A DNA stretch of 64,000 nt from Salibacterium aidingense DSM 18341 (GTDB lineage Bacteria; Bacillota; Bacilli; Bacillales; Marinococcaceae), in contig NZ_AUCI01000007.1 in the NCBI RefSeq assembly GCF_000429685.1, positions 186,001 through 250,000 of the forward strand, given 5' to 3'. Of the stretch, positions 54,568 through 64,000 are shown one piece after another (the stretch's first letter is position 1; each line of letters opens with the position of its first letter). A model generated the notes under the pieces. That model made no database searches. It was not told the DNA's origin and saw nothing but the letters and a program-made list of their open reading frames with translations. The translations under genes were made by a program, and so were the position numbers.

Positions 54568-55212
54568 TTACGAAATCTTTTTCCCAATTTTATGTTCCGT
54601 TCCCTTCAGCAGCCTCTGAACATTGGTTCGATGCTTCCAGACTGTCAGAATTCCAAAAATTACTGTTAAATAAAAATAGGGTTCTGGATGACCGTAATAG
54701 GATTTCGTAAGTCCGATTAATACAGGGGTGGCAATGGCGAATATTAAAGAACCCAGTGAGACATATCTTGTCAATACAATGGATAAAATAGCTACAATTC
54801 CTACATAAACAGCCGGGAAGAAAACGAGGCTTGCTACAACCCCAATCGTGGTTGCCACTCCTTTTCCACCCCTAAATCCATAATAAACCGGCCAGTTGTG
54901 CCCCAGAATCGCCGCTGCTCCGGCCAGTGCAGATGCTAACCCTTCTATTTCTCCAACCGTTGTATAAACCGGGAGAAAATCTGTCATTTCCAGCCACTTT
55001 GCTATCCACACGGCTGCCACGCCTTTTAGTACATCCAGCGAAAGCACAGCAGCAGCCGGACCCTTTCCCAGGACCCTTAATATATTCGTAGCCCCGGCAT
55101 TGCCGCTGCCATATTGTCGTATATCAATTTTTTTTATATTCCACGCCACAACATAACTAAAGCTTATGGACCCTAATAAATAAGCAATAAGAACAGAAAT
55201 AATAAGTTCCAC
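54568..55212 (-). CDS. plsY: Glycerol-3-phosphate acyltransferase PlsY
   Basis: PlsY moves an acyl group from acyl-phosphate to G3P in the membrane. The 214-residue protein has five membrane segments and the three loops IRQYGSGNAGATN, HNWPVYYGFRGGKGVATT and the C-terminal KHRTNVQRLLKGTE. It lies between der and gpsA, a natural pairing since GpsA makes its substrate. Confidence 0.95.
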   Translation of the reverse strand: MELIISVLIAYLLGSISFSYVVAWNIKKIDIRQYGSGNAGATNILRVLGKGPAAAVLSLDVLKGVAAVWIAKWLEMTDFLPVYTTVGEIEGLASALAGAAAILGHNWPVYYGFRGGKGVATTIGVVASLVFFPAVYVGIVAILSIVLTRYVSLGSLIFAIATPVLIGLTKSYYGHPEPYFYLTVIFGILTVWKHRTNVQRLLKGTEHKIGKKIS

Positions 55213-55254
55213 TAATATTCTCCTTTATCCGCCTTAGACCGGCATCCCATAATA

Positions 55255-56568
55255 TTAATCACTCTTTCTGCGGGCTATAATCTTTATCGGGGTTGCTTCG
55301 AAGTGAAATGCTTCCCGCAGTTTGTTTTCGAGATATCTCCGGTAAGAAAAGTGCAGTAATTCAGGGTCATTGACAAACAAGACAATAGTTGGCGGTCCAA
55401 CAGCTACCTGAGTTGCATAGTTAATACGCAGACGCCGGTTGGATTCAGTCGGGGTAGGATTCATTATAACAGCATCCAAGATGACATCATTTAATACATT
55501 GGTGGGGACACGCAGTTTATGGTTATCAGCCGCTTGTTTAACGATAGGCAGTAAATGCTGCATCCGCTGTTTGGTTTTTGCAGAGATAAACAAAACGGGA
55601 GCGTAGGTTAAAAACTGAAAGTGGTCACGGACCTCCTCCGTAAAACGGGCCATTGTCTTATCGTCTTTTTCGACAGCATCCCATTTGTTTACGACCATGA
55701 CTAAAGCCCGCCCCGCTTCTTCTGCGTAACCGGCAATTTTTTTATCCTGTTCCCTTATTCCTTCCTCCCCGTTAATTACCATTAATACGACATCAGACCG
55801 CTCGATGGCGCGCAGCGCTCTCATGACACTATATTTTTCGGTATTCTCATACACTTTGCCACGTTTTCTCATCCCTGCCGTATCAATCATGGCATACTCC
55901 TGGCCGTCCCTTTCAAAGACAGTATCCACTGCATCCCGTGTTGTACCAGGAATGTCACTGACAATGACCCGTTCCTCTCCAAGAACTGCGTTGACGATAG
56001 AGGATTTCCCAACATTTGGTCTGCCGATAACAGACATCCGAATTGTGTCTTCCTCATATTCATCTTCTGCCTCCGCAGGAAAATGGTGAATTACTGAATC
56101 AAGTAAATCTCCCACTCCAATGCCGTGGGAACCGGATATAGGATATACTTCTCCGATGCCTAAAGCATAAAATTCGTAAATATACTTTTCCATTTCAGGG
56201 TTATCAATCTTATTCACCCCTAAAATCACAGGCTTTTTTGAGCGAAGAAGAAGACTCGCAACTTCTTCATCCGCCCCAGTCACCCCATCTCTTCCATCTG
56301 CCAGAAATATAATAACGTCGGCTTCGTCAATGGCGATTTCCGCCTGATGCTTCATCTGGACAAACAAGGGTTCTTCCCCGATTTCGATACCGCCTGTGTC
56401 AATAACATTAAACTCTCTATTCAGCCATTCCGCTTTACTATAAATCCTATCACGGGTCACCCCCGGGACGTCTTCCACAATAGCCAGGCGTTCTCCAACT
56501 ATGCGGTTGAATATGGTTGATTTTCCCACATTCGGCCGGCCAACTATAGCCACTACAGGTTTAGACAT
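55255..56568 (-). CDS. der: Ribosome assembly GTPase Der (EngA)
   Basis: Der has two tandem G domains and helps form the 50S subunit. First domain: [12 protein letters not shown] (8-19), DTGGIE, NKID. Second: [12 protein letters not shown] (about 182), DTAGM, NKWD. A KH-like domain ends the protein (ITQ-like [17 protein letters not shown]). The 437-residue length is normal. Confidence 0.98.
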   Translation of the reverse strand: MSKPVVAIVGRPNVGKSTIFNRIVGERLAIVEDVPGVTRDRIYSKAEWLNREFNVIDTGGIEIGEEPLFVQMKHQAEIAIDEADVIIFLADGRDGVTGADEEVASLLLRSKKPVILGVNKIDNPEMEKYIYEFYALGIGEVYPISGSHGIGVGDLLDSVIHHFPAEAEDEYEEDTIRMSVIGRPNVGKSSIVNAVLGEERVIVSDIPGTTRDAVDTVFERDGQEYAMIDTAGMRKRGKVYENTEKYSVMRALRAIERSDVVLMVINGEEGIREQDKKIAGYAEEAGRALVMVVNKWDAVEKDDKTMARFTEEVRDHFQFLTYAPVLFISAKTKQRMQHLLPIVKQAADNHKLRVPTNVLNDVILDAVIMNPTPTESNRRLRINYATQVAVGPPTIVLFVNDPELLHFSYRRYLENKLREAFHFEATPIKIIARRKSD

Positions 56569-56619
56569 ATGGACTCTGTCCTTTCTTCTTTCTTCACTAA
56601 TAACTAAGCAGCTGCTATT

Positions 56620-56649
56620 TAAAATGGAAGGAGCCTGAGGACTCTTTCC
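56620..56649 (-). terminator. Weak terminator between yphA and der
   Basis: GGAAAGAG and CTCCTTCC (one mismatch) enclose TCCTCAGG, then ATTTT on the minus strand. Confidence 0.45.
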
Positions 56650-56692
56650 TTATTACACCATAAACAGCTAATATATTCTAGCAGATGAAAGG

Positions 56693-57292
56693 TTATTGAG
56701 GCAAATGGGCAGACGAAGCAGAATGGCGGCTAAACACAACATTTGCCGCTTTTGCCGACAAATGATGAAGATGCAGTATAAATAGAATCAGCACGACCGT
56801 ATCGAGTACAAAATAATCTCCAGCCTGTACCAGTTGAGTCCAGGGGAATAAATGGATCTGGGTAATAATTTCCCCGGATAAACAGGTAATAAGCGCTAAG
56901 GCAGCCCTTTCTCGTAATGTTTTGGCAAAGACAAGAAATAATATGGAAAACAGCACCACATACGTAAGGGTCTGGCCGAATAAAAACACTACCGGTTCGT
57001 ACCATTCCGCCAAGCGCAGGGCAGCAAACAAAAAAGACAGAGCAGCGGCCAAGCTCACCAATGTCCATTGTTTCCTTTTATTCACAGAAGCCAACAGTAC
57101 CCAGCCGCCCCCATAAAAAAGAACAAAGGCAGGTTTGAGCGTCACGAAACGCTGGTTCCACTCTAAAGGATATAAAATTATTAAACTTAATATAAAGATG
57201 GCGGACACCAATCGAAACGTGTCTTTGGGAGCAAAGAACGTCTGGATGATCCACAGGTACCACAAAATAGAGAAATAAATAATGCCACTCAT
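56693..57292 (-). CDS. yphA: YphA-like membrane protein
   Basis: This 199-residue protein has six or seven membrane segments (starting at 5, 25, 50, 75, 95, 120 and 150 or so) and no soluble domain. Length and position between fni and der match B. subtilis YphA (also called SeaA, linked to spore envelope formation). No catalytic motif is visible. Confidence 0.82.
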   Translation of the reverse strand: MSGIIYFSILWYLWIIQTFFAPKDTFRLVSAIFILSLIILYPLEWNQRFVTLKPAFVLFYGGGWVLLASVNKRKQWTLVSLAAALSFLFAALRLAEWYEPVVFLFGQTLTYVVLFSILFLVFAKTLRERAALALITCLSGEIITQIHLFPWTQLVQAGDYFVLDTVVLILFILHLHHLSAKAANVVFSRHSASSAHLPQ

Positions 57293-57334
57293 TTTTTTCC
57301 TTTTTTTCTAAAGCCTTGCCCATTCCGTCTTTTT

Positions 57335-58420
57335 TTAATCATCTTCGGATAGATCCGAAATGGAAAAGCCATCACGTTGACTGAATCGTTTTGTATTAAT
57401 TCCTCTTTCGTTCAGCCACTCTTTTGTTTTCCCGGTAATAACCAACGGCTTTGTTTGAAGCTGGGAAATCGTTTCCGCCCCTGTCGCAGCCATAATCATT
57501 TTTAATTCTTCTATACAGTTCTGCAGAAACTGTTCCGCCCCTTTCTGACCATGTTTTTGCACAGCAGCCAGGACATTGCCGGCCATACCCACTCCTTCAG
57601 CGCCCAATGCAATTGCCTTCGCCATGTCTGCCCCATTTCTTATCCCGCCTGATCCGATTACAAAAAGAGAAGGGCAGGCATGAACCGCCTCTATAATCGA
57701 AGCAGCTGTAGTGATCCCCCATTCGTTAAAGAAAGAAAAGGTATGAGTTCTCCGCTTATTTTCAATAGCAGCGAAGTTCGTGCCTCCGTGTCCGCCGGTA
57801 TCTATCATTTTTATACCAGCTTCTTTCAATAGTGCCGCTGCTTCCCTTGACATTCCAAATCCGACTTCTTTTACAATCACCGGAACTTCCAGCTGTGCCG
57901 CTACTTCCGCTATGCGGTGCAGAGCTCCGCGGAAATCCCGGTCTCCTTCCGGCATAACCAGCTCCTGAATTACATTTAAATGGATCTGCAGCGCATCAGC
58001 CTCAAGCATTTCCACTGCCTCCCGGGCCTGTTGAATGGTTAATTCACTCCCAAGATTGGCAAAAATAACTCCATTTGGGTGATTTGATCTTACTGTTTTA
58101 TATGTATAAGATTCCCGTTCATCTTTAAGCGCTGCCATTTGGGAACCAACAGCCATAGCTGTCCCTGTACCGGCAGCAGCTGCGGCCATGCGGCTGTTCA
58201 CTACTTCTGTTTCCTTCCCCCCTCCCCCTGTCATCGCATTAATAATAATCGGCGAACTTAAAGAAAGTTCGCCGATTGTAACGGATACATCCACACGGGA
58301 AACCGAGGTTTCCGGTAAGCTGTTATGAACGAAACGGACATCATCCAGGCTGTTGTAAGAAGCCATTCCTGTAGATAAAGCATAGGTCATGTGGTCCTTC
58401 TTCCGTTCTGATCTTGACAC
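57335..58420 (-). CDS. fni: Isopentenyl-diphosphate isomerase, type 2 (FMN)
   Basis: Fni interconverts IPP and DMAPP using FMN and NADPH, providing the starter for the heptaprenyl chain. Visible are RKKDHM, NAMTGGG, GSQMAALK, IHLNVIQELVMPEGDRDF, KEVGFGMS and GSGGIRNG. The 361-residue length is normal. It starts 12 bases before the ypfD stop. Confidence 0.95.
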   Translation of the reverse strand: MSRSERKKDHMTYALSTGMASYNSLDDVRFVHNSLPETSVSRVDVSVTIGELSLSSPIIINAMTGGGGKETEVVNSRMAAAAAGTGTAMAVGSQMAALKDERESYTYKTVRSNHPNGVIFANLGSELTIQQAREAVEMLEADALQIHLNVIQELVMPEGDRDFRGALHRIAEVAAQLEVPVIVKEVGFGMSREAAALLKEAGIKMIDTGGHGGTNFAAIENKRRTHTFSFFNEWGITTAASIIEAVHACPSLFVIGSGGIRNGADMAKAIALGAEGVGMAGNVLAAVQKHGQKGAEQFLQNCIEELKMIMAATGAETISQLQTKPLVITGKTKEWLNERGINTKRFSQRDGFSISDLSEDD

Positions 58421-58432
58421 GTCACCAAACTC

Positions 58433-59593
58433 CTATTCTTTGTACTTTTTCAGTTTATCGCCGATCATGTCGCCAAGGGAAAAACCGGAATGATCTTCCT
58501 CCGGGGCCTCGTATTCTTCCTGCACCTTTTGATCCGTTGTTTCTTCGCTTTCGAGCTCCCGGATACTGAGAGAAATGCGCTGTTCCGCCGGATTAATATC
58601 AAGTACCTTCGCATTCACAGCCTGTCCTTCTTCTAATACTTCTCCCGGTGTACCTATATGGCGGTTGGCAATTTGAGAAATGTGGACGAGCCCTTCCACT
58701 CCTGGTGCCACCTCAACAAATGCACCAAATGAAACAAGGCGTTTTACTTTTCCTTCGATTATATCTCCTGCTTCAATCTGTCCTTCAATCGTAGTCCACG
58801 GTCCTGGAAGCGTCTCTTTAATGGAAAGGGACACTCTCTCGCTTTCCGAATCGACAGCAAGAATCTTTACATCAATCTCATCCCCTTCATTTACCACTTC
58901 GCCAGGGGACTCTACCCGGTGATGGGCCATCTGCGAAATATGCACAAGACCGTCAACTCCTCCGATATCAACAAAAGCACCGAAGTCCGTGAGGCGTTGA
59001 ACGGTACCTTTCACTGTATCTCCTACCTGCAGATTATCCAGCAGCTCTTTTTTCTGATGCTCTGCTTCTTCGTCTAATACAGCACGCTGGGAAAGGATAA
59101 GTTTATTATCATCCGGATCAATTTCAGCAATTTTCAAGCGCAGGGTGCGGCCCTTATAATCACTGAAATCCTCAACAAAGTGACGTTCTACAAGAGAAGC
59201 TGGGATAAAACCGCGGACTCCAAGGTCAACGACCAATCCGCCTTTAACTACTTCCGCTACTTCTGCCTCGATAATGTCATTGTTATTGTATTTTTCCTCC
59301 AATTCCCCCCATGCTTTATCAGCAAGAGCTGCACGGCGGGAGAGAACCAGCTCGTCATCATCCACTTTTGTTACTTTACATTCCAGTTCATCCTCTTCCT
59401 GCAGAATGTCACTAACCTTTTCTACATGAAGACTGGACAACTCACTTATCGGGATAACGGCATCCACTTTATAACCGGCATCCGCATAAGCCTGTTTTTC
59501 CTCCACTTTGGTAATCTTTGCTGTCACAAGATCACCTACATTCAATTCATTCATACCAGCCATTTCATTATTCATTTCGTCTACCATTGACAA
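58433..59593 (-). CDS. ypfD: Ribosomal protein S1 homologue with four S1 domains
   Basis: This 386-residue RNA-binding protein has four S1 domains (about 18-85, 103-170, 188-256, 273-342); the last two are the best conserved, each with GAFV and GLVHISQ. Firmicute S1 homologues are not stable ribosomal proteins and their role is not settled. The tail is acidic and ends in DMIGDKLKKYKE. Confidence 0.95.
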   Translation of the reverse strand: MSMVDEMNNEMAGMNELNVGDLVTAKITKVEEKQAYADAGYKVDAVIPISELSSLHVEKVSDILQEEDELECKVTKVDDDELVLSRRAALADKAWGELEEKYNNNDIIEAEVAEVVKGGLVVDLGVRGFIPASLVERHFVEDFSDYKGRTLRLKIAEIDPDDNKLILSQRAVLDEEAEHQKKELLDNLQVGDTVKGTVQRLTDFGAFVDIGGVDGLVHISQMAHHRVESPGEVVNEGDEIDVKILAVDSESERVSLSIKETLPGPWTTIEGQIEAGDIIEGKVKRLVSFGAFVEVAPGVEGLVHISQIANRHIGTPGEVLEEGQAVNAKVLDINPAEQRISLSIRELESEETTDQKVQEEYEAPEEDHSGFSLGDMIGDKLKKYKE

Positions 59594-59658
59594 CTGCCTC
59601 CTTCACTGTCCTTAAGGGAACTTCAAACTAAAATATTTAAATTCTTTTTTTAAAGAAT

Positions 59659-60276
59659 TTATTTTCCTGATTTTTTCCTTTCGTTATTCATTTGTTCTTT
59701 ATGTTTTTGTTTTAAATCTTGAATGCTTTCCATAATTTTTTCTGTGGCTTCCGCAGCATTAATCTTTTCTTCACGCAGTGGCTGAAAATCCATGGGCGGG
59801 CCATAAACAATCGTTATTCTGCCAAAAGGCTTATAAGGTCCCGAAATGACTACCGGTACAATCGAAGCTTTGGAACGAAGAGCAAAAAATCCAGACCCGG
59901 ACAAACCTTTACCAATTTCTCCCGTCTTACTCCTTGTACCCTCAGGAAACAAACATAAAACTTTTCCTTCTTCCAGCAGCTGCAGCCCCATCCGTAACGC
60001 CTGACGATCTCCGCTCCCTCGTTTTACGGGAAAAGCACCGAGAGAGGGGAGAAGACTTCCCAGTCCCTTTTTTTGAAAAAGTTCATCTTTGGCCATAAAA
60101 TGGATGTTACGTTTCATGAAACTCCCAACCAACGGAGGATCCAAATTACTGATGTGATTGGAACAAAGCAGCACCGGTCCTTCCTCGGGTATGTTCTCTC
60201 TGCCTATGACTTTGACCCTTGCAAAGAAAGTAAAACCTAATCTGCAAACCGTTTTTCCGATAGTATAAAGGATCAT
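59659..60276 (-). CDS. plsC: 1-acylglycerol-3-phosphate acyltransferase PlsC
   Basis: PlsC adds the second acyl chain to make phosphatidic acid. The catalytic H-x4-D is in NHISNLDPP (His41, Asp46) and the G3P-binding FPEGTRSKTG is present. It is 205 residues long with one N-terminal membrane segment. It overlaps cmk by 4 bases. PlsC and PlsY, both in this window, are two steps of one pathway. Confidence 0.95.
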   Translation of the reverse strand: MILYTIGKTVCRLGFTFFARVKVIGRENIPEEGPVLLCSNHISNLDPPLVGSFMKRNIHFMAKDELFQKKGLGSLLPSLGAFPVKRGSGDRQALRMGLQLLEEGKVLCLFPEGTRSKTGEIGKGLSGSGFFALRSKASIVPVVISGPYKPFGRITIVYGPPMDFQPLREEKINAAEATEKIMESIQDLKQKHKEQMNNERKKSGK

Positions 60277-60950
60277 GATTTTCGAATCCTCTCTTCGGCC
60301 AGCTCACATATTCTATCAGCAGTTTCCGGAATAGAGAGGTTAGTGGTGTCGATTTCCACCGCGTCCTCTGCTTTTATAAGGGGAGATATCTCCCGGCCGG
60401 CATCTTTTTCATCTCTGGCCTGTATGTCTTTTTGCATCATCTGCAGTTCGGAACGTAACCCCTTTTCGATATTTTCAAGATGTCGGCGTTTCGCTCTCTC
60501 TTCCACAGAAGCGATAAGGTATACTTTCAATTCTGCCTCCGGAAGTACCGTGGTGCCTATATCCCGGCCATCTAATACCGCCCCTTTTCCGGCAGCAAGT
60601 TCTTTCTGCTTGTTCACCATCTGCTCTCTCACACCCGCATGGGCAGAAACATCTGAAACAGCAGCGGTCACTTCATTGGAACGAATAGCTCCTGTCACTT
60701 CCTCATTGTTTACAAATACACGATTCCCATCTTCAGATGGCTGTAGTTCTATGTTTGTCCTTCTTAACAGCGAGGAAAGAAACGCTTCATCCTGAATGTC
60801 GGCATTATGATTGAGGGCCGCCCATGCTAGAGCGCGGTACATAGCGCCTGTGTCAATATAGACATATTGTAATTTTGAGGCTGCGGTTTTAGCCACTGTG
60901 CTTTTTCCAGCTCCTGCGGGGCCGTCAATCGCAATGTTGATTTTTGTCAT
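60273..60950 (-). CDS. cmk: Cytidylate kinase
   Basis: Cmk phosphorylates CMP and dCMP. The P-loop is GPAGAGKSTVAK (10-21); YIDTGAMYRALAW, LDGRDIGTTVLP and RDEKDAGREISPL follow. At 225 residues it is full length. It is first in cmk-plsC. Confidence 0.97.
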   Translation of the reverse strand: MTKINIAIDGPAGAGKSTVAKTAASKLQYVYIDTGAMYRALAWAALNHNADIQDEAFLSSLLRRTNIELQPSEDGNRVFVNNEEVTGAIRSNEVTAAVSDVSAHAGVREQMVNKQKELAAGKGAVLDGRDIGTTVLPEAELKVYLIASVEERAKRRHLENIEKGLRSELQMMQKDIQARDEKDAGREISPLIKAEDAVEIDTTNLSIPETADRICELAEERIRKS

Positions 60951-61058
60951 AGAGCACCTCGTTAATACAATATGTATTCCTTTGATGTAGAAGGGATAAA
61001 ATACCCTTTTTCCATGTTATCATTCTCAGATTATCATATCACAAACCGTTGAACAAAT

Positions 61059-61751
61059 CTAACGATTCCGACTTTTGCTGGATCTTCTCATTTGCAGCTG
61101 CTGCTCAAAACAGTATTTAATAATATTTTGTCTATCGGTTTCTTTAATATGTTCAAACCGCAGGGAGCAGCGGTCTTTTAAACGGCCTTCTTCATTCATG
61201 ATACGGATCACCACACAGGAGATGTTTATATACTGAATGGTTCCATCCATTTGCTGCAGTACGATCCAGGTTAAAACGTTATCATTTTCCTGAAGGGTGT
61301 GATTGGAAGGAAGCAGAACAGCCATCCCCCCTCCGCTTATATCCTCCGTTGAGGTAATAAACGGAGAAGAGTGCTCTCTGGCAGGATGTACTGCTGTATT
61401 AACCGATGCGTTAATTCTAACATAGTTTCTGCGCTGAATTCTTACATATTGTTCTTCCCCAGGCTCTGTAATAAGCAGGGACCTTATTTTCCTGCCGTGT
61501 TTTCCTTTCACTTCTGTTTCAAACATATACACGGCCTGATCTTTACCAACGAACCAGGCCTGCATCTGAATTCCCTTCATGAAAAAAACTGTCTTGTTGG
61601 TCTCCTCATCAACAGGAAGATCTATAACCAGTAAGTCCTTTTTTCTATCTATCAATTTGCAGCGGTATTTCCCTGCCTTTTTCCCAGCCGGAAGAGAGGC
61701 CTTCCCGGGATCTTCCAACTCCAGGTATATGGTATCCCCGATATTTATCAT
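61059..61751 (-). CDS. motI: PilZ c-di-GMP receptor, flagellar brake
   Basis: This 230-residue protein has an N-terminal YcgR-like domain (1-100) and a C-terminal PilZ domain with the c-di-GMP motifs RRNYVR (107-112) and DISGGG (137-142). In B. subtilis the homologue MotI (YpfA, DgrA) binds c-di-GMP and stops the flagellar stator MotA. It lies between cmk and ypeB. The small gene ypfB, present between them in B. subtilis, is not seen. Confidence 0.9.
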   Translation of the reverse strand: MINIGDTIYLELEDPGKASLPAGKKAGKYRCKLIDRKKDLLVIDLPVDEETNKTVFFMKGIQMQAWFVGKDQAVYMFETEVKGKHGRKIRSLLITEPGEEQYVRIQRRNYVRINASVNTAVHPAREHSSPFITSTEDISGGGMAVLLPSNHTLQENDNVLTWIVLQQMDGTIQYINISCVVIRIMNEEGRLKDRCSLRFEHIKETDRQNIIKYCFEQQLQMRRSSKSRNR

Positions 61752-61788
61752 GTTTACCCCCCTCGGTACGATACTTCCAAAGGAACGG

Positions 61789-61820
61789 GAAAAGAAGAAG
61801 CATCGCTGCTTCTTCTTTCC
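61789..61820 (-). terminator. Terminator after ypeB
   Basis: GAAGAAGC and GCTTCTTC, a perfect 8-bp stem with a 6-base loop, then TTTTCC on the minus strand, between ypeB and motI. Confidence 0.72.
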
Positions 61821-61839
61821 TTCCTTCTCCTTTTATCAT

Positions 61840-63192
61840 TTACATCGTATCATATACCGGTTCCGCATGCTTCATTTTTTCTACTTTTTCTTCATCTCCA
61901 TTTTCTGCATTAATGTAAATTCTGTACGTATCATCATTGATCGTACCCAAAAATTCATAGCATAACACATCTTCTTCCTCTTCGTTTTGAATAACCGCCA
62001 ATTTCTGCTCCATAACGTTAACATTAGGATTCAGCTGTTCTGCTGCTTCCTCCTCGGTGATGGAAGGGCTCAACTCTTTTCTTTCCTTCTTGTTGACAAT
62101 ATATTCAGCGCCCTTGTATCCCACTACTTCTCCATCATCCAGCGCCACTTCAATATACACTGTTTCCGGGTGAATAGTGACGTCATCAACGACCGGAGCA
62201 AATTTAAATGTGCCGATAGTGTCATACTGCTTCCCGTCTATCATTTCCATATCTTCAAATCCATTGCCCTCTAAAAATTCCAGAGCTTTTTGTGAGGCTT
62301 TATTTAAACTGATTTCAGGTTCATCGACTGGTCTTGACTGTAAAAACCAGAGCGTATGGCCGCCTTTTTTGGTCATGTCCAGATAGATCGTATCTTCTCC
62401 CTCCGGCTCTTCTATCGTTAAAGAATATCCTTCAAATGCCACTCCTTTTTCAAGCTCCGACACATCCACATTCATTGAATCCGGCAGACCCAAAAACTGT
62501 TTTGCTTTTTTAGCGGCCTGCTCCTTGCTGACAGCTGCTTTTCCGCTGACGGTTTCTGCTATTTTTTCATCCACATCCGGATTGATTTGCTCGTTTGGAC
62601 CAAATTCTGTTTCTGCATACCCTTTTGCTTTTTCATCAATGGTTTGAAATCCGTTTACAATAGAATTATCCATCGGTTCATTGCTGCCGGACATCGCTTC
62701 TTCTGCTTCCGTCCACTTTAGTTGATCTTTAATGGAAGAAGCCTGCAGTTTCCTGAGATCGTTTTTTATTTCGCCGGACTGGTCGTAATATTTTTGAAGC
62801 TTCTCGTATTCTTTATCCGATAAGGGATCATTTCCTAGATCTCTAATCGTTGTTTTGTAACTGAAATCACCAATCTTATTTAGTAGCTCTTCTGTTTCAT
62901 GTAATGCCATCATTCCAAGCGGGAGCTGCCCCAGTTCGTTACGAGCAATCGAACTTATACGCCAAACCTCGGCGAGAGAGCTGGATAACTGTTTTTTTGA
63001 ATTCATAGCCAGTGTCGTTCCTACTTCATCTTGTAATTGATCGATATGAAAAGTTAAATCATGGAAAGCCCGCTGATAGTTATTTTCGTTGTTCAACAGC
63101 AGGGATTCCTTTTGTTCTGCCTGATTGGCGCCCCATATACCGGTGCCGATCAATGCTGCTGCGAGTACCCCGATTAACACGTTGCGTATCAT
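61840..63192 (-). CDS. ypeB: Germination protein YpeB
   Basis: YpeB locates and stabilises the cortex hydrolase SleB in the spore. The 450-residue protein has an N-terminal membrane anchor (about 5-24), a helical domain (30-200) and three C-terminal PepSY-like repeats (SKEQAAKKAKQFLG, LNKASQKALEFLEG, TEEEAAEQLNP). It lies 18 bases after sleB; the two proteins depend on each other. Confidence 0.95.
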   Translation of the reverse strand: MIRNVLIGVLAAALIGTGIWGANQAEQKESLLLNNENNYQRAFHDLTFHIDQLQDEVGTTLAMNSKKQLSSSLAEVWRISSIARNELGQLPLGMMALHETEELLNKIGDFSYKTTIRDLGNDPLSDKEYEKLQKYYDQSGEIKNDLRKLQASSIKDQLKWTEAEEAMSGSNEPMDNSIVNGFQTIDEKAKGYAETEFGPNEQINPDVDEKIAETVSGKAAVSKEQAAKKAKQFLGLPDSMNVDVSELEKGVAFEGYSLTIEEPEGEDTIYLDMTKKGGHTLWFLQSRPVDEPEISLNKASQKALEFLEGNGFEDMEMIDGKQYDTIGTFKFAPVVDDVTIHPETVYIEVALDDGEVVGYKGAEYIVNKKERKELSPSITEEEAAEQLNPNVNVMEQKLAVIQNEEEEDVLCYEFLGTINDDTYRIYINAENGDEEKVEKMKHAEPVYDTM

Positions 63193-63210
63193 GGATAACG
63201 TTCACCTCCA

Positions 63211-64000
63211 TTATTTGCTGAATTTGTGTTTTCCTATTTCTTTAATGGTCGGCCGGGAAAATATCCAGCCAGATGTTGCTGTAGCAGGGTTATAGTAATA
63301 GATAGCGCCTTCGGAAGGGTCCTGGCCGTTAATAGCATCCAGAACGGCTTTTCTGGCCTGTTCATTCGGTTCCATGTAAATTTGACCATCTGAAACCGCA
63401 GTGAACGCACGTGGTTCAAAAATGACACCACTGGCTGTATTTGGAAAAGAAGGACTTTCAATTCGGTTAAGAATAACAGCTGCCACTGCTACCTGCCCGA
63501 TATATGGTTCGCCCCGTGCTTCTCCGTACACTGCGTTTGACATGATTTGAATATCATTTTCTGAATACCCTTCCGGCACATTCATGGCTTTCTGAATATT
63601 GGCCTGGTTGGATTGATTATCATCTACTTGGCTGCCGCCTCCACCGTCATTTTGTCCACCCTGCCCAGAACCCTGCTGAGCACCCTGCTGTCCGCCTTCT
63701 CCCCCTGTTTGATTATTTCTTCCATTGTTTTGGTCCCCTGAACCGCCCCCTCTGTTCGCATTACGCTGCTGGTTATTAGGAGGTCCTCCATTTTCCTTCT
63801 GCTTCTGGGACGGCTGTTCCTGGGACTGGTTGTCTTCCGGCTGATCCGCACTGCCCTTTGGACCTTTCTGAATATCTTTTGGCGTGCTGCCATAATGCGT
63901 GAAATCTCTTCCATTTTCGAGAGCCTCTTTGACAAATGCTTCATCATACTCCGTCGATTTTTCGAGCATGGCCTTCATATCCTGACCAACTAACCCGTCT
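63211..64000 (-). CDS. sleB: Spore cortex-lytic enzyme SleB (5' end cut by window edge)
   Basis: SleB is a lytic transglycosylase that degrades cortex peptidoglycan at germination. The frame stays open to base 64000, so the N-terminus and part of the peptidoglycan-binding domain lie beyond. Visible are the end of that domain (DGLVGQDMKAMLEKS), a Q/N/G-rich linker of about 100 residues, and the catalytic hydrolase_2 domain with NAVYGEARGEPYIGQVAVAA (Glu active site) and SGWIFSRPTIKEIGKHKF at the end. The linker is much longer than in B. subtilis SleB. Confidence 0.95.
   Translation of the reverse strand, partial: DGLVGQDMKAMLEKSTEYDEAFVKEALENGRDFTHYGSTPKDIQKGPKGSADQPEDNQSQEQPSQKQKENGGPPNNQQRNANRGGGSGDQNNGRNNQTGGEGGQQGAQQGSGQGGQNDGGGGSQVDDNQSNQANIQKAMNVPEGYSENDIQIMSNAVYGEARGEPYIGQVAVAAVILNRIESPSFPNTASGVIFEPRAFTAVSDGQIYMEPNEQARKAVLDAINGQDPSEGAIYYYNPATATSGWIFSRPTIKEIGKHKFSK

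Overview
The window is a stretch of the chromosome of a spore-forming member of the Bacillaceae, probably a halophilic or alkaliphilic lineage. The gene order follows, almost without a break, the Bacillus subtilis region from ponA through dnaD, aspB, dinG, pan, dapB, qcr, trp, aro, menG/hep, mtrB, folE, spoIVA, gpsA, der, ypfD and cmk to ypeB and sleB. Spore genes (spoIVA, spoVIF, ypjB, ypeB, sleB), bacillithiol genes (bshA, bshB1) and TRAP (mtrB) all point to this family. The strongly acidic extracellular tail of PonA fits a salt- or alkali-loving organism, but that is inference. No rRNA, tRNA, CRISPR array, transposase or prophage gene was seen.

Layout. 1-1.3 kb: 3' part of ponA on the + strand. 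1.3-6.8 kb: dynA, ypoC, nth, dnaD. 6.9-16.5 kb: asnS, aspB, ypmB, mtaD, dinG, panDCB. 16.5-22.1 kb: birA, cca, bshA, bshB1, mgsA, dapB, ypjD, with ypjC divergent on the + strand. 23.1-25.4 kb: a YugP-type protease gene, ypjB, ypjA. 25.5-30.5 kb: qcrABC, ypiF, ypiA and an unusual amidohydrolase-like gene. 30.5-42.4 kb: the aromatic supraoperon aroC-aroB-aroH-trpEDCFBA-hisC-tyrA. 42.4-50.1 kb: cheR, ndk and the quinone block hepS-menG-mqnP-ubiX-mqnA-hepT, then mtrB and folE. 50.2-64 kb: spoIVA, yphF, yphE, spoVIF, gpsA, plsY, der, yphA, fni, ypfD, plsC, cmk, motI, ypeB, sleB. Nearly everything is on the - strand in tightly packed, often overlapping operons.

How the genes work together. Chorismate is made by AroB/AroC and drained by TrpE (tryptophan), AroH/TyrA/HisC (tyrosine, phenylalanine) and MqnA (menaquinone by the futalosine route). 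The quinone made by Hep/MqnP/MenG feeds the menaquinol:cytochrome c reductase QcrABC. TRAP (MtrB) and its target, the trp leader with GAG/UAG triplets ahead of a terminator, are both in the window.

The main departures from the B. subtilis plan are: an mqnA-ubiX-mqnP insertion in the menG/hep operon; a degenerate dihydroorotase-like gene plus a promoter-terminator unit (candidate small RNA) where aroE (EPSP synthase) would be; a 330-base structured leader before tyrA; a CcpA-type site inside the ndk promoter; loss of hbs between folE and spoIVA; mtaD in place of ypmA; and two copies of a small repeat that ends in a CCGAACGA hairpin.
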